Shown piece by piece: positions 1 to 12,157 of a stretch of DNA of 64,000 bases. This DNA comes from Microcebus murinus (lineage: Eukaryota > Chordata > Mammalia > Primates > Cheirogaleidae), in assembly GCF_040939455.1 (NCBI RefSeq), contig NC_134109.1, positions 73,003,001 through 73,067,000 of the forward strand. The letters are read 5' to 3'. How positions within the stretch are numbered: the stretch's first letter is position 1; each line of letters starts with the position of its first letter. The notes below the pieces were generated by a model. It saw only the letters and a list, made by a program, of their open reading frames with translations. It ran no database searches and was not told the origin of the DNA. Made by a program: the position numbers and the translations under genes.

Positions 1-521
1 CTAGCTTTGATATATAATGATTCCCTGCGCCACAAACAGGACATCAACATTGGACCATCACAGCAAAAGAAACATGGTATAATGGAAATAACCTGGGCTG
101 ATGAAGTCAAAGGTCAAACATATTGATTCTGGATTTGCCGCCACCTTGTTCTGTAGCTTCAACAGAGTCATTTGCCTTCCCTGTACCCTGGTTTCATTAA
201 CTCTAAGATAAAAAGGTTTTATATTCACTAGTAAAGTTACATTCAGGTGATAACAGTAGACTCTTACAGGGCTGGCTGCATTGATAGCAGTAAGAAAAAT
301 CATTTTGACAACCTACAGCTCCAGTGCCCACTCCCTACATATTTCTCATCTTATCGGTGGTGTCTTGAGCTCTTTCTACCCATCTGGGAAGAACAAACTA
401 GTGGAGAAACTTCCAGGATAATCAGATTGAAATGTTTTCCTGCAAATTTTAGTATTATCCAGCAAATGTAATTTAAACACAACCTAGTAACTGGATGTTA
501 AGGTTAGAAAGTAGAGGCTAA

Positions 522-650
522 CCGCCAGGCACAGTGGCCTGTGCCTGTTGTCCCAGCTTCTTGAGAGGCTGAAGCGGGAGGATCCCTTGAGCCCAGGAGT
601 TTGAGGCCAGCCCAGACAATGTAGCAAGACCCAATCTCCAGGAAAAAAAG
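522..650 (+). mobile_element. Free left Alu monomer (FLAM-like)
   Basis: 7SL-derived monomer: GCCAGGCACAGTGGCCTGTG, then the AGCCCAGGAGTTTGAGG region and a CCAATCTC end with a short A-tail. Only one arm is present, as in FLAM-type SINEs. Confidence 0.7.
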
Positions 651-1124
651 AATGCAGAAGATAACAAATCTGAGTGACTCCAAACATGGATCTACTTTTC
701 AAAAAACTCTAGAATTATCCGCCTTTCTTGAATTGGTGGTAAGCTCATATGACTTATAATTAATTTCCTGTTTATGTTGGCCAGCACAAGGATGAGCATA
801 AGAGAGAGCCAGCTAGTCAGCAGATGATCTCTGAGGCATCTCTCCCTCTTTTTACATTCTATACTGAGGAGTGGGAGCGTGGAGAAAGTTCAGTGCTCTG
901 TGTTTAACGCATCCTGGGATTCAGAACATTGTAAAGGCACACGGTATTTACTTGCTTATCACCACTGATAACCTATTTTCCTTTTCAGTAGTGAGTTAAG
1001 TGCACAGTTTCCCTCTGTCTTCCCTGAAAAGATCAGATTTAAACTACTATTCTGTCCTTGTTAAAAAGTGAAGTTGTTTCATGGGGACTGATACAAAGTG
1101 TGGTATCCGGAGACCTTAAGTTTT

Positions 1125-1196
1125 TGTTGTTGTTTTTTAATTTCAGCATATTATGGGGGTACAAATGTTGAGGTTATGTGTGTTGCCTTTCTCCCT
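1125..1196 (-). mobile_element. Very short lemur-type L1 3' end
   Basis: A T-rich start followed by ATTATGGGGGTACAAATGTT, the reverse of the 3' end of the younger L1s in this window. It is bounded by a perfect 15-bp direct repeat, GAGACCTTAAGTTTT, at 1110-1124 and 1197-1211, so it is a complete insertion of only about 72 bp. Confidence 0.8.
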
Positions 1197-2415
1197 GAGA
1201 CCTTAAGTTTTCAGTGTGGATAGAACATAAAAGTCTGGCTAGAAATAAGTAGAACCAACAATGAGTGTACAAGCCTATTTCTCAAATTTTTACCAACATT
1301 AGGAATTACCTAACTTTTTAATCTTTGTTAACATGACACATAAAAGATATTTTTAAAAATAAAACAAGGTCTTGTATAAAACTTAAAAAGAGTTTAAGAT
1401 TGAGTAGGAACTAGAAGCACTGATAGAGTAACTGTCAGCTAGCTTCTAGGGGAGCAATTTGGAATTCAATCATTTGCTTGGATAAATTGCATGAGTGGGA
1501 AGGTTGTGATGATAGTCATTGTGAAAGGAAACTAAGTGATTCCAAGCTAAGTTGTTCTTTATAAATGTATCATTTATCCGGTTATGATAAAGTTTTAAAA
1601 AGACATTTTAAAGGCATACGAAAGAGACATCATTTACAATGACAGGAAATTCAACAGTGTTCTTTGTTCAACCACTATTAGAACATTATTATTACAACTG
1701 TTTTTGGTCTGGTTACCACAATATAAAAAAAAAATTATCTTCAGTTGGTGTATAGAGTAAGGGTATCAAAGAAGACTTTGTGGAGGAAGGAATTTTGTAG
1801 GGCTAGTGTTGACAAGAACAGGAAGAATCAGAGAGATGTAACGGGGGTAAAGGCATTGCATGCCAAGTGAAGAATGTGGAAGAAGACATGAGCTAAAATA
1901 TTTGATAGTATGTGTGAGGAAGAGTAAGTACCATTTGGGAGTGTTCAGTGAAGAAGTAGTAGTTTAGCTTAGAGTGTGAGGTGTAGGGAGGAATGGAATA
2001 AGAAAGTTAGTGACTATTTGGGGAGTACCTATGATCTTTGTCTTAATTTGGGAGATAGGCTATGGTTACATCTTTAGATGGTCTAAAGACATAAATTTTG
2101 TGATTTTCCAAATTCACATACATTCACCTTATTGTAAAAGTGAAATTGATATGTGCTCACTGTAAAAATTTAAGATAGTAAGAGCGCACAGTGAAAAGTA
2201 AAAGTTCTCTTTTCCTTCATTACTTTCTCAATCCCACCTCTTCAAGATAATCATTGTTAGCAGGTTTTTGTGTATCAACCTAGACATTTTCTATCTACTT
2301 ATTATTTTATTTGTTTAATTTTATTTTTAAACTCAGATGGGATCATGTAGTGCAGGAAACTGCCAACCTTTCTCCTATTTGTCTTCTCGCTTTTTAAAAT
2401 TATGTGTATATATGT

Positions 2416-2536
2416 ATTTTTAAAGATGGGGTCTCACTGTGTTTCCCAGGTGGGTCTTAAACTCCTGGTCTCAAGTGATCCTCCCACCTCAGCCTCCCAA
2501 AGTGCTCAGTTTACAGGCGTGAGACACCATCCTGGC
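2416..2536 (-). mobile_element. Old Alu monomer
   Basis: Reverse of a 7SL-type monomer: GATGGGGTCTCACTGTG, CTCAAGTGATCCTCCCACCT, then CAGGCGTGAGACACCAT. One arm only. It sits inside other old sequence (2160-2620) that resembles the 3' part of an ancient L1, which I could not classify. Confidence 0.7.
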
Positions 2537-2757
2537 TTCCCTATCTATTCTAGGTACATTTAGGTATACCTCAGTGTTATAAATTGCTGCATATTTCACA
2601 GAAATTACCTCATGTAAGTTATTAGCTCATATAAGTTATTTATTCAAATAGCTGTCTCTTATTTGAATCTAACATAAGTTAATTAACTTTTCTCCTAGTT
2701 TACACATTGAAGTTATTGTGAGCCTTTTGCTCTTAATAGCATTTATCAAAAATAACA

Positions 2758-2826
2758 AAGAGGGGGGCAAGGACACTATATGCACCCTTAATATTTGTAC
2801 ACTCATAATATGGTGAAATACAAAAA
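2758..2826 (+). mobile_element. Short L1 3' end fragment
   Basis: CCCTTAATATTTGTACACTCATAATATGGTGAAATAC followed by an A-run matches the 3' terminus of the lemur-type L1s at 6880-6944. AATAGCATTT before it and AATAGTATTT after it may be the target duplication. Confidence 0.6.
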
Positions 2827-3824
2827 AATAGTATTTCTTTCTCTACTTTTTTCACATGCACACATACATATATTCAGGGATTTTTTCCCCCAGAAGTAGA
2901 AGAGCTGAGTCAAAGTATACAAGCATGTAAAAATTCAGGAGGTATTTCCAAATTGGCAAATGTTTTATCAGTTTGCTTTCCCGCTACCAGTTATGACTGT
3001 TTCCCAATTTTCTGCCAAACTCTGAATTTTGTCAAAAGTTTAAATATCTTCCAAACCGATAAGAAACACTAGCATTTTGCTATTTTAGTATGTATTTAGT
3101 TATGAATGGGGTTAAATATCTCATTTAAAAGTAGACAGGGACTTTAAGATGCAATTAAAGTAGACAGGGCCATTTCTAAATCCTCTATCTTTTTACTTGT
3201 TTTCCTTTGCTTAAGATTTACAACTCATCATTCTCATTCTTGTTGCCTCTTTTACTTGTAGTGTCACATTCTTTCCTCACTCGGGAAAGAATCTCCATAG
3301 TCAGAATCTCCTTCATGGTACCCACAATTGTGTCACTTTTTCTAGCCCTCATGGTGAGTGTTATGAGGTGGTATCCTCCACTCCTACATCTCTTGCCTTC
3401 TTCTAAATAATGTGTCATCTCAATTTGCAGACATGAGTAATATATATCTCTACACCCTAAACATGCATATAAGTATTTCAAAAGAACTTGCCAATATGAT
3501 CATACATATGATATTAGTATATTGAGGAATGTCAAAGTTATGTTACTTAAGTATTTAATACATTTAATTTGTAAAAAGTCTTTGGCTCACAGTGATACAG
3601 AAATAACACTTAAAAATACAATGTAAGTATCCATCCAAATAAATAAAAGCATTCTTATTCTCTGCAATATATTTTTTGGCAATAACATATATAATAGAGG
3701 AATGTAAATTGATTTGTGACTGGAATAGTCTCCAAAGGCATAAATTAGCCTTTGTATACTTTTCTGACAACTTTCAAATTGCCCGCAATTTTGCCAAGAT
3801 CAGTGCTATTTGTCCTAAATCAGT

Positions 3825-3847
3825 CTCTCCTTCCTCTCCTCTTTCAG
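3825..3847 (+). promoter_or_regulatory. Splice acceptor upstream of the OR4F6-like coding exon
   Basis: A pyrimidine-rich run (TCTCTCCTTCCTCTCCTCTT) is followed by CAG at 3845-3847, 33 bp before the ATG. OR genes normally splice a non-coding leader exon to a site just upstream of the start codon. The leader exon and promoter could not be located by eye. Confidence 0.55.
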
Positions 3848-3880
3848 GTGGCATGAGAGTTGTCACTGCTGACAGAGGCA

Positions 3881-4819
3881 ATGGATGAAGCCAACCACTC
3901 TGTGGTGTCTGAATTTGTGTTCCTGGGGCTCTCTACTTCGTGGGAGATCCAGCTCCTCCTCTTCCTCTTTTCCTCTGTGTTCTATGTGGCAAGCCTGATG
4001 GGAAACCTCCTCATTGTGCTAACTGTGACCTCTGACCCCCATTTACAGTCCCCCATGTACTTCCTGCTGGCCAACCTTTCCATTATTGATTTGATATTTT
4101 GCTCCTCCACAGCTCCCAAGATGATTTATGACCTTTTCAAAAAGCATAAAACTATCTCTTTCGGGGGCTGTGTAGTTCAAATCTTCTTTATCCACGCAGT
4201 TGGGGGCACGGAGATGGTGCTGCTCATAGCCATGGCCTTTGACAGATATGTGGCCATATGTAAGCCTCTCCACTACATGACCATCATGAGTCCACAAAGA
4301 TGCATTTTGTTTTTAGTCACTTCCTGGATTATTGGCCTTATGCACTCACTGACCCAGTTGGCCTTTATTGTAGACTTGCCTTTCTGTGGCCCTAATGAAT
4401 TAGACAGCTTTTTTTGTGATCTTCCTCGATTTATCAAACTTGCTTGCATAGAGACCTACACACTGGGATTCATGGTTACTGCCAATAGTGGATTTATTTC
4501 TGTGGCCTCCTTTTTAATCCTGATCATCTCTTACATCTTCATTTTGGTGACTGTTCAGAAAACTTCTTCAGGTGGCATATTTAAGGCCCTCTCTACTCTG
4601 TCAGCTCATGTCACTGTGGTGGTTTTGTTCTTTGGGCCATTAATTTTTTTCTACATGTGGCCATTTCCTACATCACATCTGGATAAATTCCTTGCCATCT
4701 TTGATGCAGTGATCACTCCTTTTCTAAATCCAATCATCTACACTTTTAGGAATAAAGAGATGAAAGTGGCAATGAGAAGATTATGCACTCGGTTTGTGAA
4801 TTACAGTAAAATCTCTTAA
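3881..4819 (+). CDS. OR4F6: Olfactory receptor, OR4F6-like (intact)
   Basis: Single-exon class II odorant receptor, a seven-helix Golf-coupled GPCR of olfactory cilia, 312 aa. Seen in the sequence: N-glycosylation site N5-H-S; TM1 about residues 23-49 with GN at 41-42; SPMYF near 57-61; Cys97 at the start of TM3, which in this family pairs with a loop-2 cysteine; [10 protein letters not shown] at 118-127; extracellular loop 2 cysteines 169, 179 and 189; KALSTLSAH at 235-243; NPIIY at 283-287, followed by a short basic tail. The ATG at 3881 was chosen because it gives the family's N-terminus and usual length; the frame is open back to a TTG at 3860. A polypyrimidine tract ending in CAG at 3845-3847 is a good acceptor for a non-coding 5' exon. 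The protein resembles human OR4F6 from memory along its whole length, and no inactivating change is visible. Orthology is an inference; the family assignment is secure. Confidence 0.93.
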   Translation: MDEANHSVVSEFVFLGLSTSWEIQLLLFLFSSVFYVASLMGNLLIVLTVTSDPHLQSPMYFLLANLSIIDLIFCSSTAPKMIYDLFKKHKTISFGGCVVQIFFIHAVGGTEMVLLIAMAFDRYVAICKPLHYMTIMSPQRCILFLVTSWIIGLMHSLTQLAFIVDLPFCGPNELDSFFCDLPRFIKLACIETYTLGFMVTANSGFISVASFLILIISYIFILVTVQKTSSGGIFKALSTLSAHVTVVVLFFGPLIFFYMWPFPTSHLDKFLAIFDAVITPFLNPIIYTFRNKEMKVAMRRLCTRFVNYSKIS

Positions 4820-5372
4820 AGATATTGAGAATATATAAAAAGGCAAAGTATACTAGAATTTCAGATGGATATGTGCTAAATAAGCTATATAAAATTTAAC
4901 CAGAATGTCACTATCTACTAAAATGTGTTGTGCCTTGTCTTTTTTTTTTCCCTCCCCAAATAGAATTATAATGACAATCTCTTGACTATTTTTATAAGAG
5001 ATATAAAGACTAAAGATTATAGGTTGTGGCTACTTTATCTCACCAGTGGTCTTATTTCTGCAAAGTGCCAAATAGAATTACTATAAAATTAAACAATTCA
5101 TTTTGAAAGTCAGTATGTCGCTTATTGTCCATTTTCTATTTTTCTCATTTTAAGTAGACTATCGTAAAGTTAAATATTAATTTTTACTTTACCTGATTTC
5201 TCTTACTATATTTGTTTTCTATTATTTTAGCTCATTATCTTTTAGCTATTTATTTGCTAATCTGGTCTTTTAGAAGTCTAGTAAGGAGACAGAAATCATG
5301 CTTTTTTTTAAAAAAAAAAGTTTGATATAAAGAATTATTAACCAAGTATGAAGTTATGTTAAACAAATTTTA

Positions 5373-6993
5373 TGAGAGGCCATTTTCACTAGGCCCCAGC
5401 AGACCTGATCAAACCAGAATGGAGTCACTCCTGCTAAGTGCTGCATACTTTCTAACAGGCCCGTTTTCAAACAAAACAAAACACCCAGGAGATTCCAGTC
5501 AACCTGAGTGAGCACAATAAGGTCCTTCTGTTTAAGCTTAAAAGGGAAGTACTTTTGAAAAAATCAAACCACTTTTTATTCTCTTTCTGCTTTCTTCAGC
5601 TCCTTTCTCCCTAGAAAACCAAACTCCTCTGCTCAGATCATTGGAACACTCACTCTGTTTTAGAGAATGAGGTGTTGCCCAACTCTAGAATCGCCAACCC
5701 TAACAGACATTGGTCTAGGCAAAGAATTTTTGAGGAAGAGCCCCAAGGCAATCACCACTGCATCAAAAATAAACAAATGTGATCTCATCAAATTAAAAAG
5801 TTTCTGCACAGCTAAGGAAACCATCATCAGAGCCAATAGACAACCCACAGAGTGGGAGAAAATATTTGCTCTCTACACTTCTGATAAAGGTCTAATAACA
5901 AGAATCTATCTAGAACATAAAAGAATAAACAAGAAAAAATCAAACAACCCCATCAAGAAATGGGCAACAGAAATGAACAGAAACTTTCCAAAGAAGACAG
6001 AATGGCCTGCAAACATATAAAAAAATGCTCAACATCTCTAATCATCAGAGAAATGCAAATCAAAACCACAATGAGATACCATCTAACACCAGTAAGAATG
6101 GCTTGTATCAAGAAATCCCAAAACAACAAATGCTGGCGAGGATGTGGAGAGACAGGAACACTCTTACACTGCTGGTAGGACTGCAAATTAGTGCAATCTC
6201 TGTGGAAAAGAATTTGGAGATACCTCAAACAACTAGATATAGAAATACCACTTGACCCAGCAATAACATTGTTGGGCATCTACCCAAAAGAGCATAAGAC
6301 ATTCTATAATAAAGACATCTGCACCCGAATGTTTATGGCAGCACAATTCACTATTGCATGGTCATGGAAACAACCCAAGTGCCCATCAATTCATGAGTGG
6401 ATAATTAAAATTTGGTATATGCTCACAATGGAATACTACTCAATTCTAAGAAATGACAGTGAGCTAGCACCTTTTATGCTATCCTGGATAAAGTTTAAGC
6501 CCGGTATCCAAAGTGAGGCGACACAAGATCAAGAAAATGGGCTCCACATCTACTCGCCATCAAATTGGTACTGACTGATCAAAACAATGGTGCTCAAATG
6601 GTGGTAGTGTTCACCAGAGTTTGGGGGAGGGGGAGATACACATCTTAGGGTTGTGGCGAGCATTGGGGGGTGGGGGGAAGGGACTACCTCTAACCCTTTG
6701 TAGGGAAAGGCAAAGATATACAATGTAACCTAAAGGTCAAAAAAAGGAAAAAACAACTTTTATCGGGTGGTGGGCAGATGGAAGAGGGGAGGAGGAGAAG
6801 GATATATACTTACAAAATAGGTGCAATGCGCTGGGGATAGGACACGCTTGATGTTTTTGTAAGGGGGAGGGGTGGCAGGGCCAATATATGTAACCCTAAC
6901 AATATTTGTACCCCCATAATATGATAAAGTAAAAGGGAAAAAAAGCCAATTACACTTTAAACTAAAGTTGTTGTAATTTTGTCTTTTAACAGT
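5373..6993 (+). mobile_element. Possible solitary LTR split by an L1
   Basis: The sequence from TGAGAGGCCATTTTCACTAG to GAGAATGAGGTGTTGCCC (5373-5696) appears to continue after the L1 with GCCAATTACACTTTAAACT and ends near TTTTAACA at 6993. It is thus about 370 bp long, with TG...CA ends and the style of an ERV LTR. I could not name the family and saw no flanking duplication, so this is a weak call. Confidence 0.35.
5697..6944 (+). mobile_element. 5'-truncated lemur L1 (ORF2 C-terminus and 3' UTR)
   Basis: Starts in the C-terminal part of ORF2 ([10 protein letters not shown]), continues through [20 protein letters not shown] and the HCWWDCK-type zinc-knuckle region with frameshifts, and then enters a G-rich 3' UTR (GGGGGAGGGGGAGATACAC...) ending TTTGTACCCCCATAATATG plus an A-tail. 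GCCAA at 5693-5697 and 6945-6949 may be a short target duplication. It cannot encode a working protein. Confidence 0.88.
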
Positions 6994-7111
6994 TATCTAG
7001 TTATTTTAAAAAGAATGAACTTTAAGTTTCAGATGTAGCATTTGTAGGATGGGCATGGGGAAATAAAGAAAAGCGGTTAGAATTACTAAAAGTTAAAAAA
7101 AAAAAAAAACA

Positions 7112-7440
7112 CCTGGTCAGGCACAGGCCTGTAATCCCAGCACTCTGGGAGGCTCAGGCAGGCGGACTGCTCAAGGTCAGGAATTCAAGACCAGCCTGAG
7201 CAAGAGAGAGACCCGTCTCTGCTATAAATAGAAAGAAATTAATTGGCCAACTAAAAACATATAGAAAAAATTAGCCTGGTATGGTGGCGCATGCCTGTAG
7301 TCCCAGCTACCCAGAAGGCTGAGGCAGGAGGATTGCTTGAGCCCAGGAGTTCGAGGTTGCTGTGAGCTGGGCTGACGCCATGGCACTGTAGCCCAGGCAA
7401 CAGAGTGAGACTCTGTCTCAGAAAAAAACAAAAAACAAAA
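7112..7440 (+). mobile_element. Alu, lemur type
   Basis: Dimeric Alu with the linker CTATAAATAGAAAGAAATTA between its arms and an A-rich tail. ACTAAAAGTT before and ATTAAAAGCTTT after look like decayed target duplications. Confidence 0.92.
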
Positions 7441-7469
7441 CTATTAAAAGCTTTGAGGAAGGACCTGTG

Positions 7470-7830
7470 GAGAGGAAACTCAAATACCTGAGGAGGGGAT
7501 GCCAGTTGGCCCAGCGTCTGAGCTGAGAGGAGGGCGTGTGGGTCACAGCCGCTGAGGAAGAGGCGCGGCTGACTGGCGGCGTTCCTGAGGAGAGTGTGAG
7601 GGTCGAGTGACGCTAGCGTTGGAAAAACTACAACTGGATTCCGCTGCTGCTTTAGAACGGAACCGAGGCTGCGGAGGTGAAGAGTGCGGTACTAGGCGAT
7701 GGTCACAGGCACAGCACACAGAGATCAAAGAGGAACAGGCCCTTCTTCCACCCCTCAGCCCTGCGGTCTCCCTCGACTGCCCTCTAGTGGCGAGTCTAAA
7801 CGGGGCAGCTGGCAAAAAAAAAAAGAAAGA
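7470..7830. other. GC-rich, CpG-containing patch of unknown origin
   Basis: About 350 bp of GC-rich sequence in AT-rich surroundings, with clustered CpGs (for example GAGGCGCGGCTGACTGGCGG and GAGTGACGCTAGCGTTGG), ending in an A-rich run at 7814-7840. Short ORFs exist on both strands but none has a recognisable product. It could be a retrocopied 5' UTR, an ERV piece or a small CpG island. I do not recognise it. Confidence 0.4.
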
Positions 7831-7964
7831 AAAAGAGGAAGTTGGCAGAACCCTGCTCCTGCATCATAGGGAATGTAGTAGATAGGTACCTTAGAGCTGA
7901 AAGATGATATCTTATATAGCACATGCAGTGACTTAGTAGGATCACAGAGTTGAATTTAAATTAT

Positions 7965-8092
7965 AAATCTTCTCAGAGTTTCCTCATTTTAGACAGTCTC
8001 GGCTACTGGAAAATAATTAACCCAAGATGATAAAAGTGATGTATGGAAGATCCAAATCGAGAATCTAGGTCGACAGACTCCTGGTCTTTTGC
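7965..8092 (+). repeat. Probable MIR
   Basis: TTTCCTCATTTTAGACAG followed by AACCCAAGATGATAAAAG and AGACTCCTGGTCTTTTGCTG follows the order of a tRNA-derived MIR core. Old and diverged. Confidence 0.45.
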
Positions 8093-8284
8093 TGTCTTCT
8101 GACATTTTAGATCATGTTTCCTCAGTTGATAAGTCTGGTATTCCCATTGGACTATTAATTTTTTACTGACGTGCATTATATGTTATTCACCTTGTATCTT
8201 GAGTAACTGTCAAACAGCAGAGTTTCAACAAATGTTCAAGCATGATTTTAAATTGATAAATATATTTAATAATATTTTACATTT

Positions 8285-8720
8285 CTTTTTCTGACCCTAT
8301 TGATATTAAAGAAAATAAAGCTTTTATTTTGGAATAATTTTAGATTTACAGAAAAGTTGCAGAGCTATTCCAGAGAGTTCTCATATACCCGTTACCCAGT
8401 TTCAGTTTCCCCTAATGTTATCATCTTACATTTCCATGGTCATTGTCCAAAACTGAGAAATCAACACTGGTACATTACTATTAACTAAATTCTAGTCTTT
8501 ATTCAAATTTCACCGGTTTTTCCATTAATGTCCTTTTTGTGTTTCAGAATCCAATCCTGGATATCACCTTACTTTTAGTTATTATGTCCCCCTAATCTCC
8601 TCTGGTTTGTGACAGTTTCTCATTTTCTCTTGTTTTTCGTGGCCATGACACTTTGAGGAGTATTAGTCAGGTATTTCATAGAACATCTCTTAATTTGTGT
8701 TTGAAATTTATCTTTATAAA
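8285..8720. mobile_element. Ancient L1 3' UTR-like fragment (L1ME type)
   Basis: AATAATTTTAGATTTACAGA, the GAGAGTTCTCATATACCC segment, the ATTAATGTCCTTTTTGTGTT segment and TTTGAGGAGTATTAGTCAGG occur in the order I recognise from the 3' region of old mammalian L1s. Strand left open. Confidence 0.55.
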
Positions 8721-11590
8721 TCCCTTGATTGCAGGAAACTATACAAGTTGCTTTGGGAGAAATAAATATGAGTTAGACAAAACCTATATCTTATTATACC
8801 TATATCTTAATAAGGTGCTTATTATGATATGTTAAATTTACAATATATAAAACTCACTTTTTAAGATATTTTAAAAATTATTTTTATAGTTCATTCTTTT
8901 CTTGACTAGTTTGTGTGTAGAAGAAATTGATAATTATAAAGATGTTTCATTTGATTTCTATGCATCTCTTGGAAAGTGAATATTATCAGATTATCTAGAG
9001 ACACTTTTATTTTTGGATTTAAATAGGCAAAAATAATGATAAAGATTGACTTTCTTAAAGATTCTACTGTCATCCATCCCTCCTGTGACTCCTTATCAAT
9101 GTTTTCCCTTTGTTGTTGTGATCACAGCGAATATATTTCAAGGACATAATTTTCTTGGCTAATTGACTTTAGTTTTACAGTCCCAGGTCACTATAGCTTT
9201 ATTTGGCCACTAGTTTCCAAGTGCAGTTAATTAACTATTTTTTCCATTTATAGAAACATTTTATATAGCTCTGTGTGCTTGAGATAATAGTCTGTTAATT
9301 GCTGCAAGGGAAAGATGAGCTGAAGTTCACAACAGGAAGATTTTTTTTTTAATTAAAAAAATCTTTTTATTTGTCCTTTCAAAAGTGCTAATATGCCCTG
9401 TGTAACATGATGTAAAATAATGACACTAAGACGATATTAAACTAGGTAAATTTCAGCAAGAAGAAAGACGCAGTTAGCAGTTCGCTTTTTACACATGTCA
9501 ATTACGTTTTGGCCTGGAGACAGGAAAAAACAGGTGGTGGTGATGATGAATGAATTTTTAAACCAATGGGGAAATGATCACAGCAGGAGAATATATATGA
9601 ATTGTCATGAATATGAAGAACAAGAATTTACCTTAATTTTTACCTAGGACTTGGAAATGACTTGGAGATCCAAGGTGCACCTGAGAGTATGTAGCAAAGT
9701 CTGCAGTCTGCACCATGCCTCAGTTCACGTGAGGACTAGGATACAGGTTAAGTTATCAACTGTACCTAGGGACATTTAGTGAAATTTATTAACACTGAAA
9801 CTGAAGACAAATATGCCTCTTGTCTTCCCAACAAGGTTGTTGTCTACTTCACTTCTATCTCCAGAGAGGAGCTAAGATATAAAGAGGAGAAAATTCATTA
9901 GGTACTAGTGATAAATGCAGTTTTGAAAAATAAAACCCCAGTTTTATAGAATCAAGATGGAGAAAGAACGATTAAAAAACTTGTTTGAAAGAAAGACATC
10001 TAGAGATCTAATTTAACTCAAACAAAATAATGTAGTGTCTGTTAAAATTAGATGATGGAAGAACAGAGAAAAAAAAGTAGGAAGCTAAATATATAATGTT
10101 TAACAACCTGCAATCAATCCTCCTGTACTTGCTTATGTTTTCAAAATGTTTTTTAATAATTTTTTTCTAGGTCAACACAATGACATGTTTCGTGGTGAAG
10201 TAGAGTGATTAGGCAAGAGGGATAAAGATACAGGGATAGAATATGGATCCTGTGAGGAAAGACTAAAGGAATAGAGATGATTAAAATTAGAAGGTACAGA
10301 TGAGTGATCTTCATTTGCTCTTACCAAGCTAAAGAATATTAAACATTTATTTGAGAGAGTTTCTGACAGCTTCCTTATATCCACAGAGGATGAATTAAGT
10401 GGACATCGACTTAATTGAAAGGATGAGAGATTTCATTTTTATAAGAAAGAACCTTTGGACTATTATGTTAATAAAAAGCAGAAAACCCAGGAAAGAAATG
10501 GATTTTTAAACCTTGTAAACTGACGTGTCTTAGATAGAAAAAATAAAAGAAAGAAACTGAGTCAGAACATATTTTTAGATCTCTTCCAGTTCATTGGTTT
10601 TATTAATTGGGGATAATGAGCATATCTCTCTTTTTTCCAAAATTTTAAAATGTAAGAAAAAATTATATAAAATGTAAAGTTATAAATCTTTTCTAAGAAG
10701 TTACCCAATTCCAATTCTATACAGGTGAATTTAAATTCTAATGGTGATTCCATCAAATGCTAGCATATCTGGATTTGTCACATATCACAATTATTTAAGT
10801 ATTAATAGTATAAATAAATGATGACTGTAATTCACATCATTATCATTATTAAGAACAATAGCTAGACCAGAACTAAAGAACTCAAACTGGAATATCCCTT
10901 AATGGCAACGGTCTTAGGACAGAGCACACTCTTTCCATGGAGGGTCTGGAATGCCTCAAAGCGATCAAGCACTTGTAACCCAGTGTCTCTCTCTGGAATT
11001 CGGAGATTCAAAGATGGTAATAGTCGGGAAATGTGAAGACTTAAAGAAAAGAGCTGAGTAAGTTTCCAGATCTGCTGATATTTGCTATTTGTTTTATTTT
11101 CTCATCTTTGCTCTTTAGGGATTATAAAGTAGGTAAACTTTGTGTTTATCCCAATTTCTCCTTTTTCTCAGTTTCACCTCTCCTTTCTGGGGTCTGTCCT
11201 CCTACCCAACCCTTTGCTCTGAATCTTTCTCCTACAGCAACTGACTGAAGCTAAGTCCTTCCTTGAGTAAGGACTCAGGTTAAAATGGATCACTTATTTC
11301 TTCATCACTAAAACTCTCCTGTCTTGCATGCATAAGAGCTCAGCTAAGGAAAGCCATCTGGTAACTTATTTGTCTGTAATTGCTTAATGGAATACCCTTC
11401 CCTTAGCAATGTAAGTAAAACTAGAGACTGCAGTATGTTAACCTTAAAGAATGCAAGTCTAATGCTGGATGCTAATAGAAAATATTTTAGGGCACTGGGG
11501 CTCTTAATATTGCACATCTACTACATATCATAAGTTTAGGTATGTTGTAGTTTTGTTTTCATTTATTTCAATTCATAGCTGTGTAAAAGG
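8721..11590. other. Unassigned intergenic DNA
   Basis: AT-rich sequence without a credible coding region; the longest frames (60-70 codons) have no recognisable motif. It probably contains the promoter and leader exon of the OR4F15-like gene, which I could not place. An A/T palindromic run (TTTTTTTTTTAATTAAAAAAA) lies at about 9343-9362. Confidence 0.5.
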
Positions 11591-11599
11591 CACACATTA

Positions 11600-11945
11600 A
11601 AAGAAGCAGAAAGACCTCAAATCAATAACCTAACTGCACACCTTAAAGAACTAGAAAAAGCAAAGTCAACCCAAGCTAGCAGAAAAAAAGTTAAAAAATC
11701 AAGATTAGAGCAAAGATAAAATAAAAGGGAGAATAGAAAAGCAACAGAGCAAAGCAACAAAACCAAAGTTGTTTCTTTGAAAAGATCAGTAAAATTGACA
11801 AACCTTTAGCTAGATTGACTAAGAGAGAGAAGACTCAAATTGTCAAACTCAGAAAGTGGAGACATTACTACAGATTTTACCAAAATAAAAAGAATTATAA
11901 CAGAATACTATGAACAGTTCTATGCCAACAAATTAGGTAACCTAG
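11600..11945 (+). mobile_element. Old L1 ORF2 fragment
   Basis: CACCTTAAAGAACTAGAAAA, GACAAACCTTTAGCTAGATT and GAATACTATGAACAGTTCTA match, in order, the part of L1 ORF2 between the endonuclease and the reverse transcriptase. It ends about 210 bp before the OR4F15-like start, so it lies in that gene's presumed intron. Confidence 0.75.
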
Positions 11946-12102
11946 ATGTCTTTTGCATTCCAAGCCTAAGTGCCTTCAGACTAAGTCCAGGGTACATGTG
12001 ATAAAGGTTATGTGAACATGTAAGATGCCAATATGACAATTATTTTTATGGCTAGAGGCTTTCTTTTATGAACTTTCATAATACCTGCTTATGTAATTCT
12101 TT

Positions 12103-12124
12103 CTCATTTTCTTTATTTCATTAG
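12103..12124 (+). promoter_or_regulatory. Splice acceptor upstream of the OR4F15-like coding exon
   Basis: A T-rich tract (TTTCTTTATTTCATTAG) ends in AG at 12123-12124. The site is placed like the acceptors of the other intact receptors in the window. The use of this site is inferred. Confidence 0.5.
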
Positions 12125-12157
12125 TTAATATGAAAAATGATCCTGGTGTCTGGGGCA

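Larger units (their letters stand above)
1..3820. other. Non-coding region left of the first OR
   Basis: Apart from the small SINE and L1 pieces listed separately, I see no gene. The stretch at about 1770-2030, with repeated GTGAGG and GGAGTG type wording, resembles an old mammalian interspersed repeat. The stretch at 2160-2620 looks like an ancient L1 3' region. A 9-bp inverted repeat (ATTCTTTCC/GGAAAGAAT) lies at 3268-3292. The remainder is unassigned AT-rich DNA and should include the unlocated 5' exon of the OR4F6-like gene. Confidence 0.5.

Noticed and set aside
522..650. tRNA or functional 7SL RNA gene
   Set aside because: A- and B-box-like words come from SINE promoters; no complete tRNA cloverleaf or full-length 7SL sequence was found in the window.
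3860..3880. Extended start for the OR4F6-like gene
   Set aside because: The extension begins with TTG, not ATG; the ATG at 3881 gives the family N-terminus.
7543..7885. 90-92 codon frames on both strands in the CpG patch
   Set aside because: They overlap each other and carry no motif; GC-rich DNA has few stops.
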